Assembly (NCBI GenBank): GCA_964450755.1
Contig: CAYVDJ010000006.1
Span: 1 to 5,523 of the forward strand
Length of the DNA: 5,523 bases
Direction: 5' to 3'
Origin: JAADDG01 sp964450755
Lineage (GTDB): Bacteria > Campylobacterota > Campylobacteria > Campylobacterales > JAADDG01
In this document: positions 1 through 5,515 of the stretch, piece after piece
Layout: every line of letters starts with the position of its first letter
Numbering within the stretch: the stretch's first letter is position 1
Made by a program: the position numbers and the translations under genes
Notes under the pieces: model-generated
Database searches by the model: none
Told to the model about the DNA's origin: nothing
The model's input: only the letters and a program-made list of their open reading frames with translations

Positions 1-79
1 AACCGAAACAAGAGTTGTATTGAAATACAGTAGCTGAACTTTACTCACTGCCCTTTGATAATTGAACCGAAACAAGAGT
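1..79. repeat. Pair of 15-bp direct repeats, 64 bp apart (possible edge of a repeat array)
   Basis: AACCGAAACAAGAGT occurs exactly at 1-15 and again at 65-79. Identity stops after the T on the right (next base T versus C). The left limit of the first copy cannot be seen because it begins at the window edge, so the real unit may be longer. The 49 bases between the copies are not repeated after the second copy. They contain a small hairpin (TGTAT/ATACA arms at 16-20 and 25-29). A 64-bp period would suit a CRISPR repeat plus spacer, but could equally be two operator-like sites about six helical turns apart upstream of the small gene at 153, or a remnant of a mobile element. No cas gene is in the window. 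I am sure of the repeat itself and unsure of its meaning. Confidence 0.6.
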
Positions 80-105
80 CATAAACATCTACACAAATCT
101 AAAAG

Positions 106-134
106 TTGCAATAGAATAGACCTTGCTTTATAAA
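106..134 (+). promoter_or_regulatory. Candidate sigma70-type promoter for the small gene at 153
   Basis: TTGCAA (106-111) and TATAAA (129-134) are separated by exactly 17 bases, which resembles a -35/-10 pair. The start site would fall near 141, leaving a very short leader that begins at the ribosome-binding site. An alternative -10, TAGAAT at 112-117 (five of six consensus bases), would give a more comfortable leader of about 29 bases but lacks a good -35. Either would drive the plus-strand gene that follows. This is prediction from motif only. Confidence 0.4.
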
Positions 135-152
135 AGAAAAAAGGAGTAAAAT

Positions 153-338
153 ATGGATATAGCTATGGAAAGTTTTGAAAAAAACAAGGTAGAAATAAGA
201 AAAAAAATTAAAAGGCTTCTTGGGATTATAGCCCTTTGCGAAGAAGGAAAAACAGAAGAAGCAAAAAAGCTCAAAGAAACTTTAACAGATCATGAGAAAA
301 AAATAATAAAAAACAACAATATGAAACTATGTGTTTAG
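153..338 (+). CDS. Small charged hypothetical protein, 61 aa
   Basis: I do not recognise this gene. It is very likely translated: a strong Shine-Dalgarno AAGGAG (141-146) sits 6 bases before the ATG, and promoter-like elements lie just upstream. The next in-frame ATG (165) is too far from the ribosome-binding site, so the first ATG is preferred. The product is rich in Lys and Glu, has no signal peptide or clear membrane segment, and looks mainly helical. A short hydrophobic patch (LLGIIALC, residues 22-29) is followed by an amphipathic EEGKTEEAKKLKETL stretch (30-44). The two cysteines (29 and 60) form no metal motif. It is the only plus-strand gene and runs tail-to-tail against the phosphatase gene. 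After its stop there are T-runs (341-346 and 356-360) but only a weak AT stem before them, so a terminator is possible rather than clear. It could be a small regulator, the partner of something left of the window, or a lineage-specific orphan. Confidence 0.65.
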   Translation: MDIAMESFEKNKVEIRKKIKRLLGIIALCEEGKTEEAKKLKETLTDHEKKIIKNNNMKLCV

Positions 339-385
339 CTTTTTTAAGGTTTGATTTTTTGTCTGTTTCTTTGGGAAGTGATCCG

Positions 386-421
386 TCTAAAAGGAGTTGA
401 TTAGGTCAATGTCTCCTTAGA
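386..421. other. Bulged hairpin in the tail-to-tail gap
   Basis: The 339-503 gap holds no gene I can support. Within it AAGGAG (391-396) pairs with CTCCTT (413-418), TTGA (397-400) with TCAA (406-409), and TCT (386-388) with AGA (419-421). The loop is five bases (401-405), with bulges at 389-390 and 410-412, giving about 13 base pairs. No T-run follows on either strand, so it is not a canonical intrinsic terminator for the phosphatase operon or the small gene. It might stabilise a convergent transcript end or be part of a small RNA. On both strands the stem contains a Shine-Dalgarno-like AAGGAG, but no sensible ORF follows either one. Confidence 0.4.
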
Positions 422-503
422 ACAATCTCTTCAAACAAATGGCTCTTCGCACATATCTCCGAGTGCAAGATATAGAAATGAACTGTTTTTGGATATTTCG
501 TGA

Positions 504-1985
504 TTATTGTGCAAATTCGATCTCTGCCAATTTTATCTCTATATCAAAAGGATTTTCTATTTTATTTAAACATTCTTTTGCCAGATATAGTTTGTTTTGT
601 GTTGATATTTTTAGAATCTTCTCTTCAAGTATAAAATCGAACTTCTGCTTTTGCATATTTTTTGTAAGACATTTTGTCAAAGCAAGGATGAAGCTTAAGG
701 TATTTAAAGTTTTTTCATCAGGAAGCAGGGAAGAGTAAAATTTCAAATCTTTTTTCGATGAAAGTTTTTTACCCTGATATTTTACTGTAAGTGCTATCAA
801 AATCTTGTCTTTATGGGAAATTCCATAGTTTAAACTGTCCAAGATTATATTATAAGCAATTTGGTTGTTTGAGAAAAAGTTTATTTTTGTTCCTATGGAA
901 GAGAGTTTTGCTGCAATTACCAAAAGATTTTTGTATTTTTGTTCAAGAGAATGTAAAGGTAAAAGCTTATCAAATATATCTTTTGAGATTATAGCGTTTT
1001 GAGTGTCAACTTTAGAAAAAAGAGAAAATCTGTCTTCCAGACTCCTTACATCTACATTAAAATTATGAGGAAATTTATGATTGGAATTTCTCAAAAGATC
1101 ACACAGATAAACTCCCTCTCTTACGCCCACGCCGCTTGTTATTACTTTTTTACTATTAAAATAATTTAATATTTCATAAAGTATCAGCGCACCTTCTCTT
1201 ATCGTATCATATCTGTCCTTTTTGATATTGTATCTGTTTAGATCATCAATAGAACAGTTATAAATATTTTTGATAAAATCCATATTCTCTTTTACACTGT
1301 ATTCAAAAGCGTGTAGAGTATTTATAGGATATTCGTTTGACATGATAGCTTTTGAGATGGCTCTGGCACTTCCTCCTATGCCTATGATATTTTTACTGAT
1401 AAAATTTGCCGGAAGTTTGGATAGCTCTTTTCTTATGTACTCTTTTGCCTTTTTTATCCCATCTTCTCCGTCTGAAAAAAGCTCTTTTATTCTGATTGTT
1501 CCTATTTTCAAAGAGAGGACATCGACTATATTACCCTCCTGTAAAAGTGCAAATTCCGTTGAACCCCCGCCGGTATCGACGGCAATAGCGCTTTTTTGTC
1601 TGTAAAGGAGATTATTAACCGCTACGGCTGTATAATAAGCCTCTTTTTTGCCGTCTATAACTTTTATGGATAAAGAGAGTTCTTTTTTTACTCTGTTTAT
1701 AAAAACGGATCTGTTTGGCGCATCTCTGAGGGCGGAAGTTGCTACACAGAGAGTTTTTGTGCATTTTAGGTTTCTTATAATACTCAAAAAATCCCGTAGA
1801 GCAGAAAATGTTTTCTGCATCGGTATTTCCTGCAATTTTCCGCCGTTTTGATATGTGCCTTCTGAAAGTCTGGCTTTGCTTTTTGTTTCATAGATGAGAT
1901 AAAAACCGTATCGGCTGCTTTTTTCATAAACGGCTACCCGTATGGAGTTTGAGCCTATATCTATGACAGCCGTTCTTTTAGCCAA
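504..1985 (-). CDS. Ppx/GppA-family phosphatase (exopolyphosphatase / pppGpp phosphohydrolase)
   Basis: The 493-residue cytosolic protein belongs to the ASKHA-fold Ppx/GppA family, which hydrolyses terminal phosphates of polyphosphate and/or converts pppGpp to ppGpp. Visible motifs are the phosphate-1 loop DIGSNSIRV (9-17), the ATSALRDAPN region (82-91), GKKEA (112-116, matching the family GxEEA catalytic-Glu region with E115 kept), the phosphate-2 loop DTGGGSTEF (137-145, with E144), GIGGSARA (202-209) and SGVGVREG (284-291). Residues from about 325 form the HD-like C-terminal domain, but the usual LHDIG and HHKHS signatures read LSSIG (361-365) and SNNQIA (372-377), so metal-dependent HD activity is doubtful. 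The start is TTG at 1985, two bases after the ferredoxin stop. An in-frame TGA at 2003-2001 and the absence of ATG/GTG between leave no better choice. A purine-rich GAAGAGAGAGAG serves as a weak ribosome-binding site. It is probably co-transcribed with the ferredoxin. Ppx and GppA activities cannot be told apart from sequence. Confidence 0.9.
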   Translation of the reverse strand: MAKRTAVIDIGSNSIRVAVYEKSSRYGFYLIYETKSKARLSEGTYQNGGKLQEIPMQKTFSALRDFLSIIRNLKCTKTLCVATSALRDAPNRSVFINRVKKELSLSIKVIDGKKEAYYTAVAVNNLLYRQKSAIAVDTGGGSTEFALLQEGNIVDVLSLKIGTIRIKELFSDGEDGIKKAKEYIRKELSKLPANFISKNIIGIGGSARAISKAIMSNEYPINTLHAFEYSVKENMDFIKNIYNCSIDDLNRYNIKKDRYDTIREGALILYEILNYFNSKKVITSGVGVREGVYLCDLLRNSNHKFPHNFNVDVRSLEDRFSLFSKVDTQNAIISKDIFDKLLPLHSLEQKYKNLLVIAAKLSSIGTKINFFSNNQIAYNIILDSLNYGISHKDKILIALTVKYQGKKLSSKKDLKFYSSLLPDEKTLNTLSFILALTKCLTKNMQKQKFDFILEEKILKISTQNKLYLAKECLNKIENPFDIEIKLAEIEFAQ

Positions 1986-1987
1986 TG

Positions 1988-2239
1988 CTACTCTCTCTCT
2001 TCAAGCTGTTTAAATTTAAGTTTCAATTCCTCAACCGTTTCTACATTATTGGTATCGGGTATGATACACTCTACCGGACAAACAGAGATACAAGATGGTT
2101 CATCATAATATCCTACACATTCGGTACAGATATCGGGATCTATTATATAGATAGGGTCAGCCTCTTCAATGGCACCTGTTGGACATTCATCTCTGCACGC
2201 ATCACATGCAATACATTCATTTGTTATTAATAATGACAT
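1988..2239 (-). CDS. fdxB: 2[4Fe-4S] ferredoxin, Allochromatium/YfhL type
   Basis: The 83-residue protein is a small cytosolic electron carrier with two [4Fe-4S] clusters. The first motif is C9-x2-C12-x2-C15-x3-C19-P. The second has the longer spacing C38-x2-C41-x8-C50-x3-C54-P, with an additional C58. The eight-residue insertion between the second and third cysteines, plus the charged C-terminal helix (about 66-83), is the signature of the Allochromatium vinosum/YfhL group of low-potential ferredoxins rather than the clostridial type. The ATG at 2239 is preceded by a purine-rich AGAAAGAGAG stretch. The Ppx/GppA gene follows after only two bases, implying one transcript. I recall the Campylobacter homologue next to cosR as FdxB, so the symbol is given on synteny and domain type. 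Its redox partner is not in the window. Confidence 0.92.
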   Translation of the reverse strand: MSLLITNECIACDACRDECPTGAIEEADPIYIIDPDICTECVGYYDEPSCISVCPVECIIPDTNNVETVEELKLKFKQLEERE

Positions 2240-2277
2240 TTCTTTTCTCTCTTTCTAAAATATAAAATTTACAAAAA

Positions 2278-2285
2278 TTTATACA
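2278..2285 (-). promoter_or_regulatory. Candidate -10 element for the ferredoxin-phosphatase pair
   Basis: In the 92-bp AT-rich gap after the kinase gene, the minus strand reads TGTATAAA (2285-2278), a good -10 match preceded by TG. Transcription would begin around 2271, about 30 bases before the ferredoxin ATG. A TTGTTA (2303-2298) lies too close (14-base spacer) to be a normal -35. Many epsilonproteobacterial promoters lack a conserved -35, so this is plausible. I see no real terminator behind the kinase (only the AT-rich palindrome ATCATGAT near 2322-2329), so read-through from upstream is also possible. Confidence 0.35.
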
Positions 2286-2331
2286 CTATTATTGCTTTAA
2301 CAAGATTTAAATTTTATAAATATCATGATTT

Positions 2332-3669
2332 TTAAAGTTTTTTGTTATTGAAAGTTTCCTCATGTAATGGGCATAAACTAGAAGTAGGGATAAAAAGTTT
2401 TGCAACAGCTCCGCTTTTACCGTCTTTTCTGTTTTCCAAAGTCAATGTGGCACCTATGGCGTCAGCAGCAGATTTAGCCAAAAAGAGTCCGAGTCCGGCA
2501 CCGCTTTTGTTGCCAAATCTTTTAAAAGGAGCAAAAAGATCCTGATTTTCATCTATACCGATTCCCTCATCTATGACTTCTATCATCAAGCCGTTATTGA
2601 TAGAAAAACTTTTGATAGTTATCTTTTTGCCTTTTGGGGTGAATTTTATGGCATTTTGTACGAAATTTTGAAGTATATGGATCAAAAGAGTTTTTTGAAT
2701 CAGTAGGCAATATTTTTTTGGTTTAAAGTTGGTAATTATATCTTTGTCTTCCTGTCTTGCCAACATTTTAAAATTATTTGCTCTCTCTCTTAAAAATTCG
2801 ATGATATCCATCTTTACCGGCTGTTCAAACTGCGCTCCCTCCTGTCGTCCTATCTCCAAAATATTACTGATCATCTTGTTCATTTCATCAATTGTTTGAT
2901 TGTTTAATCTTAAAACATCGATATATTTTTGTGGCTCTCTTTTTCTGAGAAGAGTTACCTCATTTTTTGTTTTCATAACTGCAAGTGGAGTTTTTAACTC
3001 ATGTGCGGTTCCTATGAAAAGCTCTTTTTGATATTTTATAAAGTTAAGTATCCGATCTATCAGTTTATTGATACTTTTTCCAAGAGGCATAAACTCATCG
3101 GGAAGAGTTTCTATATCTATATGCTGTAAAAAGTTTTCATTCATTTTTGCCAATTTGTCTGTTATGACGGTAATAGGATTTAAGAGATTTTGTGTTAAGA
3201 AGAAAGCATAAAAAATAATAAAAACTATGATGACCATATTGATAAGGGCGATACTTTTTAAGACCCTTCCAAAAAGCTTTTCCGTATCGGAAATATCTTT
3301 TGAGATTCTTATAAAACTCGATCTCTTTTTGTTAAACGGATAATATAAAATAAGATATATTTTATTGCCTATGATATTTTGTTCAAAAAAGTATTTTTTA
3401 CCTTTGTTTGTTCTTATCGTAACGGAGATTTTCATATTTCCGACCTGATTTTTCCCCAGACTGTAAAACAGACCCGATCTCATCTTTTTTGTAGGAGAAA
3501 AGTTCTTTTTTACATATTCGGCTTCTTTTAAAAGCTCATTACTGATATCTTCATAGATAGATATTTTGATATAGTTATAAAGAAGTACTGAAAATATAAC
3601 AATCAGAGCCGCCGAAGCGACTACCAATTGTAATGCAAAATTTTGTTTTATGCTCGTTTTGGAAAGCAA
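2332..3669 (-). CDS. Membrane sensor histidine kinase paired with the CosR-like regulator
   Basis: This 445-residue inner-membrane kinase has a complete architecture. TM1 spans about 11-33, followed by a roughly 105-residue periplasmic sensor region (34-138) with no cysteines, TM2 at about 139-159, and a HAMP-type linker at about 160-212. The HisKA H-box FIGTAHELKTPL has the phospho-acceptor His223. In the HATPase domain the N-box is around N335/N339, the G1 box is DEGIGI (367-372) and the G2 box is GAGLGL (390-395). The tail after the ATPase domain (about 430-445, SSLCPLHEE...) is short and unassigned. The start is TTG at 3669. The frame is closed by a TGA at 3699-3697 with no other start codon between, and an AAGAGG ribosome-binding site lies 9 bases upstream. 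The start overlaps the regulator's 3' end by 22 bases, so the two are almost certainly translationally coupled partners. The sensor region is not a family I recognise, so the signal is unknown. Confidence 0.92.
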   Translation of the reverse strand: MLSKTSIKQNFALQLVVASAALIVIFSVLLYNYIKISIYEDISNELLKEAEYVKKNFSPTKKMRSGLFYSLGKNQVGNMKISVTIRTNKGKKYFFEQNIIGNKIYLILYYPFNKKRSSFIRISKDISDTEKLFGRVLKSIALINMVIIVFIIFYAFFLTQNLLNPITVITDKLAKMNENFLQHIDIETLPDEFMPLGKSINKLIDRILNFIKYQKELFIGTAHELKTPLAVMKTKNEVTLLRKREPQKYIDVLRLNNQTIDEMNKMISNILEIGRQEGAQFEQPVKMDIIEFLRERANNFKMLARQEDKDIITNFKPKKYCLLIQKTLLIHILQNFVQNAIKFTPKGKKITIKSFSINNGLMIEVIDEGIGIDENQDLFAPFKRFGNKSGAGLGLFLAKSAADAIGATLTLENRKDGKSGAVAKLFIPTSSLCPLHEETFNNKKL

Positions 3670-4319
3670 AACCGATAGCCTCTTCGTCTTACTGTCTCAA
3701 TGGTAGAGATGCTTAGAGGCTTGTCCATTTTTTGTCTGATTTGATTGATAGCTACTTCGATAACATTTGGAGTAACAAGCTCCGGTTCTTCCCATATAGC
3801 ATCAAGAAGTTGTTCTTTTGAAACGATTTGATCACTGTGTCTTGCCAAGTGAGTCAATACCTCAAAAGGTTTACCTTTTAACTCTATCTCCTGTCCTTTG
3901 TATGTTATCTTCTCTTCATCCGGATCGATTGTCAGATCATCAATTTTTATAACATTCGTTCCGCCGAATCTCAATCTTGCTTCAATCCTTGCTACAAGTA
4001 CTTCAAAGTCAAACGGCTTTTTAATATAATCGTCGGCTCCGGCTTTGAGTGCTTTTATTTCGCTCTCTCTGTCATCTTTTGCAGAAAGAACAACACAAGC
4101 TGTTCTTGGAGATTTTTGTTTAACAAAAGTTACCAAATCAACTCCGTCTCCGTCAGGCAGCATCCAGTCGGTTAAAACCAAATCATAATTTCTGATACCG
4201 ATATAATATTCGGCATCTTTGAAATTTTCCGAGCTATCTGTTTGATAGCCAAATTCCTGTAAGCCTTCGGCAATTGTTTTGTTTAAGGTAACTTCATCTT
4301 CAACGATTAGTATCCTCAT
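3648..4319 (-). CDS. cosR: OmpR-family response regulator, CosR/HsrA orthologue with intact phospho-acceptor
   Basis: The 223-residue cytosolic DNA-binding regulator has an N-terminal receiver domain (about 1-118) and a C-terminal winged-helix domain (about 125-223). The receiver has the acidic pair E7/D8, phospho-acceptor D51 (LVLTDWMLPDGDG), S79, and K101 in the YIKKPF motif. The probable recognition helix lies in TPNVIEVAINQIRQKM (183-198), and the protein ends with RRRGYRFCFP. It closely resembles the CosR protein of Campylobacter jejuni and the DNA-binding half of Helicobacter HP1043/HsrA, essential regulators tied to oxidative-stress and homeostatic control. From memory, those relatives are orphans with atypical receivers (Asn at position 51 in CosR). 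Here D51 is present and a kinase gene overlaps the 3' end. Cysteines are at 75 and 218; C218 sits where a redox-relevant cysteine has been discussed for CosR. A strong AAAGGA ribosome-binding site lies 7 bases before the ATG, and the gene has its own promoter-like region. Confidence 0.93.
   Translation of the reverse strand: MRILIVEDEVTLNKTIAEGLQEFGYQTDSSENFKDAEYYIGIRNYDLVLTDWMLPDGDGVDLVTFVKQKSPRTACVVLSAKDDRESEIKALKAGADDYIKKPFDFEVLVARIEARLRFGGTNVIKIDDLTIDPDEEKITYKGQEIELKGKPFEVLTHLARHSDQIVSKEQLLDAIWEEPELVTPNVIEVAINQIRQKMDKPLSISTIETVRRRGYRFCFPKRA
3679..3684 (-). promoter_or_regulatory. Ribosome-binding site fixing the TTG start of the histidine kinase
   Basis: On the minus strand AAGAGG (3684-3679) lies inside the regulator coding sequence, 9 bases before the TTG at 3669-3667. 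It supports TTG as the true kinase start and indicates re-initiation by ribosomes finishing the regulator. Confidence 0.6.
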
Positions 4320-4351
4320 TGATTAGTCCTTTGTACTTAAGTTTTGAAAGA

Positions 4352-4380
4352 AGTATAACATAATTTTAGCTAAATTTAAA
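4352..4380 (-). promoter_or_regulatory. Candidate promoter of the regulator-kinase pair, with a palindrome in the spacer
   Basis: On the minus strand TATACT (4357-4352), preceded by TGT (an extended -10), lies exactly 17 bases from TTTAAA (4380-4375). The predicted start near 4345 leaves a leader of about 26 bases to the ATG at 4319. The spacer contains the perfect 10-bp palindrome TTTAGCTAAA (4365-4374). This is a natural place for an operator, for example for autoregulation by the CosR-like protein, although the binding is inferred and not shown. This is the best-looking promoter in the window and separates the regulator-kinase pair from folB. Confidence 0.5.
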
Positions 4381-4391
4381 GAACTTTTAAT

Positions 4392-4410
4392 AAAAAATTA
4401 ATAATTTTTT
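4392..4410. repeat. AT-only inverted repeat spanning the folB stop (possible weak terminator)
   Basis: AAAAAATTA (4392-4400) and TAATTTTTT (4402-4410) are perfect 9-base arms around a single central A, and overlap the folB stop codon. On the minus strand the right arm gives a T-run as folB transcription ends. The stem contains no G or C, so any terminator would be weak and might act in both directions. It may only reflect local AT richness. Confidence 0.35.
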
Positions 4411-4724
4411 TGAATTTCTACACCGACATTGCAGTTTCTGAGAATATGAGGTTTATTTATTTTTACTTTTATGCACTTAATAGGAGGAAAATTATCTTTT
4501 AAGGAACTAACTATGTCATTAAGAGCATCTTCTATCAGATTGTACTTTTTGGTAATAATTTTTTTACTGATAAAATCTGCAATCTCTTGATAGTCAAGAT
4601 AATTTTCCCTGTAAATATAGTCTATTTGGGCATTTACTGTTACTTTTTGGGGATTTTTTCTCTCAAAATCCAGTATGCCCATGACAGCTTCTATCTCCAG
4701 ATTTTCTATAAAAATTTTATACAA
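4398..4724 (-). CDS. folB: Dihydroneopterin aldolase
   Basis: The 108-residue cytosolic enzyme of folate biosynthesis converts 7,8-dihydroneopterin to 6-hydroxymethyl-7,8-dihydropterin and glycolaldehyde, and usually assembles as an octamer. The length is close to the family norm (about 110-120). Active-site features are visible: GILDFERKNPQ (16-26) with E21, Y45 after the strand-helix turn, LIED (63-66) with the pterin-anchoring E65, and KINKPHIL (88-95) with catalytic Lys K91 (compare E22, Y54, E74 and K100 in the Staphylococcus enzyme). The start is TTG at 4724, overlapping the plsY end by 8 bases. An in-frame TGA at 4748-4746 with no ATG/GTG between makes TTG the only full-length choice, supported by a purine-rich AAAAGAG about 7 bases before it. 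The overlap implies co-translation with plsY. Confidence 0.9.
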   Translation of the reverse strand: MYKIFIENLEIEAVMGILDFERKNPQKVTVNAQIDYIYRENYLDYQEIADFISKKIITKKYNLIEDALNDIVSSLKDNFPPIKCIKVKINKPHILRNCNVGVEIQKNY

Positions 4725-5343
4725 CTTTTTTCTCTTTTCCCTGAATCAAACGGATGATATTGGGAATATGTTTGTAAAATATAATGACTGCTATCAAAAT
4801 AACAGGTGCGTGAGTGTGGATGACCTTTATATCAGGGTGCAATATAAAAGATGAAACAACAAGAGCCGCTACTCCTATCAGAGAAGATAGAGAAGATATT
4901 TTTAAAATTTTTGCGGATATGAACCAAAAAAGAATACCTATTGCCGTTTCAACAGGTAGCATATAAAGAAATACGCCGATTCCCGTTGCCACTCCTTTGC
5001 CTCCTTCAAATTTCAGATAAGGACTAAAACAGTGCCCCAAAACCGCTATGACGGCAACAGCCCATTTTGTCTCTTCACTTACACCCATCAGTGAAGCGGC
5101 TGTCAAAACTGCGATACCTTTTAAAGCATCCAGGATAATTGTTGCGATAGAGAGTTTTTTTGCCAGTGAGGGATCTTTTTGTTTGAGTACCCTAAGAACA
5201 TTTGTTGCGCCTATGGCTTTACTTCCCTCCTGTGTTATATCGATATCGGCAAAATATTTTGCAAGAATATACCCAAACGGGATACCTCCGATAAAATAAG
5301 CTGCCAGATAAAATATAACATTGATATTTGATAATGCTTCCAT
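4717..5343 (-). CDS. plsY: Glycerol-3-phosphate acyltransferase PlsY
   Basis: The 208-residue integral inner-membrane enzyme transfers the acyl group of acyl-phosphate (made by PlsX) to glycerol-3-phosphate, giving lysophosphatidate, the first step of phospholipid synthesis. It has the usual length and about five membrane segments. The family motifs are present: GGIPFGYILAK (19-29); motif 1 EGSKAIGATNVLR (39-51), where the usual Gly-Asn of GSGNIGATN is Lys-Ala; motif 2 GHCFSPYLKFEGGKGVAT (103-120) with H104 and the phosphate-binding GGKG; and motif 3 HIPNIIRLIQGKE (192-204). The ATG at 5343 is the only ATG before residue 86. The ribosome-binding site is weak (GGGAA about 12 bases upstream). 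It leads the plsY-folB pair, overlapping folB by 8 bases. plsX is not in the window. Confidence 0.95.
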   Translation of the reverse strand: MEALSNINVIFYLAAYFIGGIPFGYILAKYFADIDITQEGSKAIGATNVLRVLKQKDPSLAKKLSIATIILDALKGIAVLTAASLMGVSEETKWAVAVIAVLGHCFSPYLKFEGGKGVATGIGVFLYMLPVETAIGILFWFISAKILKISSLSSLIGVAALVVSSFILHPDIKVIHTHAPVILIAVIIFYKHIPNIIRLIQGKEKKVV

Positions 5344-5378
5344 TTGTAAAGTATTCCCGATAGTTTTATTTTAGGCGT

Positions 5379-5384
5379 ATTGTA
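5379..5384 (-). promoter_or_regulatory. Candidate -10 element for plsY-folB
   Basis: The minus strand reads TACAAT (5384-5379), five of six -10 consensus bases, about 36 bases before the plsY ATG. Just upstream is a run of eight A residues (5398-5391 on the minus strand), the kind of AT-rich block that often replaces a -35 in epsilonproteobacterial promoters. No good -35 is visible. The possible inverted-repeat element begins about 25 bases further upstream. Confidence 0.4.
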
Positions 5385-5409
5385 TCCAAGTTTTTTTTAT
5401 ATTGTTATT

Positions 5410-5515
5410 AACTGACCTTACGCACTATATCGTATTCATAGCGGTTTTAGTGACATTTGAGTACGAGGCACTTTTATGAGTCATAGCCATAGCTATGGCG
5501 ACTTAAAAGTCAGTT
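5410..5515. mobile_element. Possible short inverted-repeat element (MITE-like) or insertion-sequence remnant
   Basis: AACTGAC (5410-5416) and GTCAGTT (5509-5515) are exact inverted copies. With one mismatch the match extends to AACTGACCTT against AACTGACTTT read inward. The roughly 106 bp enclosed carries no ORF and includes the large hairpin at 5470-5510. A non-coding stretch with inverted ends suggests a miniature element or degraded insertion sequence upstream of plsY. I see no clean target-site duplication. The right flank is cut off after 8 bases, and 7-base inverted matches can arise by chance, so this is tentative. Confidence 0.25.
5470..5510. repeat. Large imperfect hairpin with a perfect 14-bp palindromic core
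   Basis: GCCATAGCTATGGC (5486-5499) is a perfect palindrome. The stem continues outward after a three-base bulge (5483-5485) with 5479-5482 against 5500-5503. After a further two-base bulge (5477-5478) it continues with 5470-5476 against 5504-5510. That gives about 18 paired positions. No T-run in the usual terminator position is seen for a minus-strand transcript. A plus-strand transcript would meet TTTTT at 5514-5518, so it could act as a terminator in that direction. It might otherwise be the structured end or core of a mobile element. No gene overlaps it. Confidence 0.6.

Noticed and set aside
45..83. Promoter based on TTGATA at 55-60
   Set aside because: The -35 match is good, but no acceptable -10 lies 16-19 bases downstream.
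354..376. Possible anti-repeat (tracrRNA-like) to the direct repeat at 1-15
   Set aside because: Only about six consecutive bases (TGTTTC) match the reverse complement of the repeat, too few in AT-rich DNA to support pairing.
439..738. Plus-strand open frame across the end of the phosphatase gene
   Set aside because: It lies largely antisense to the Ppx/GppA coding sequence, has a low-complexity Phe/Ser-rich product typical of a reverse-frame shadow, and has no ribosome-binding site.
791..1851. Several plus-strand open frames inside the phosphatase gene
   Set aside because: All are antisense to a gene with clear family motifs, and none shows its own ribosome-binding site or recognisable domain.
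1985..2230. Plus-strand open frame opposite the ferredoxin
   Set aside because: It is the mirror of a ferredoxin with eight correctly spaced cluster cysteines; its product is aromatic-rich and unlike any protein I know.
2318..2332. Palindrome ATCATGAT after the kinase stop as a terminator
   Set aside because: It has no loop, only a short AT-rich stem and no proper T-run in the minus-strand direction.
2342..2545. Plus-strand open frame opposite the kinase ATPase domain
   Set aside because: It is antisense to the conserved G1/G2-box region of the histidine kinase.
5048..5299. Plus-strand open frame opposite plsY
   Set aside because: It is antisense to PlsY motifs 1 and 2, so it is a shadow.
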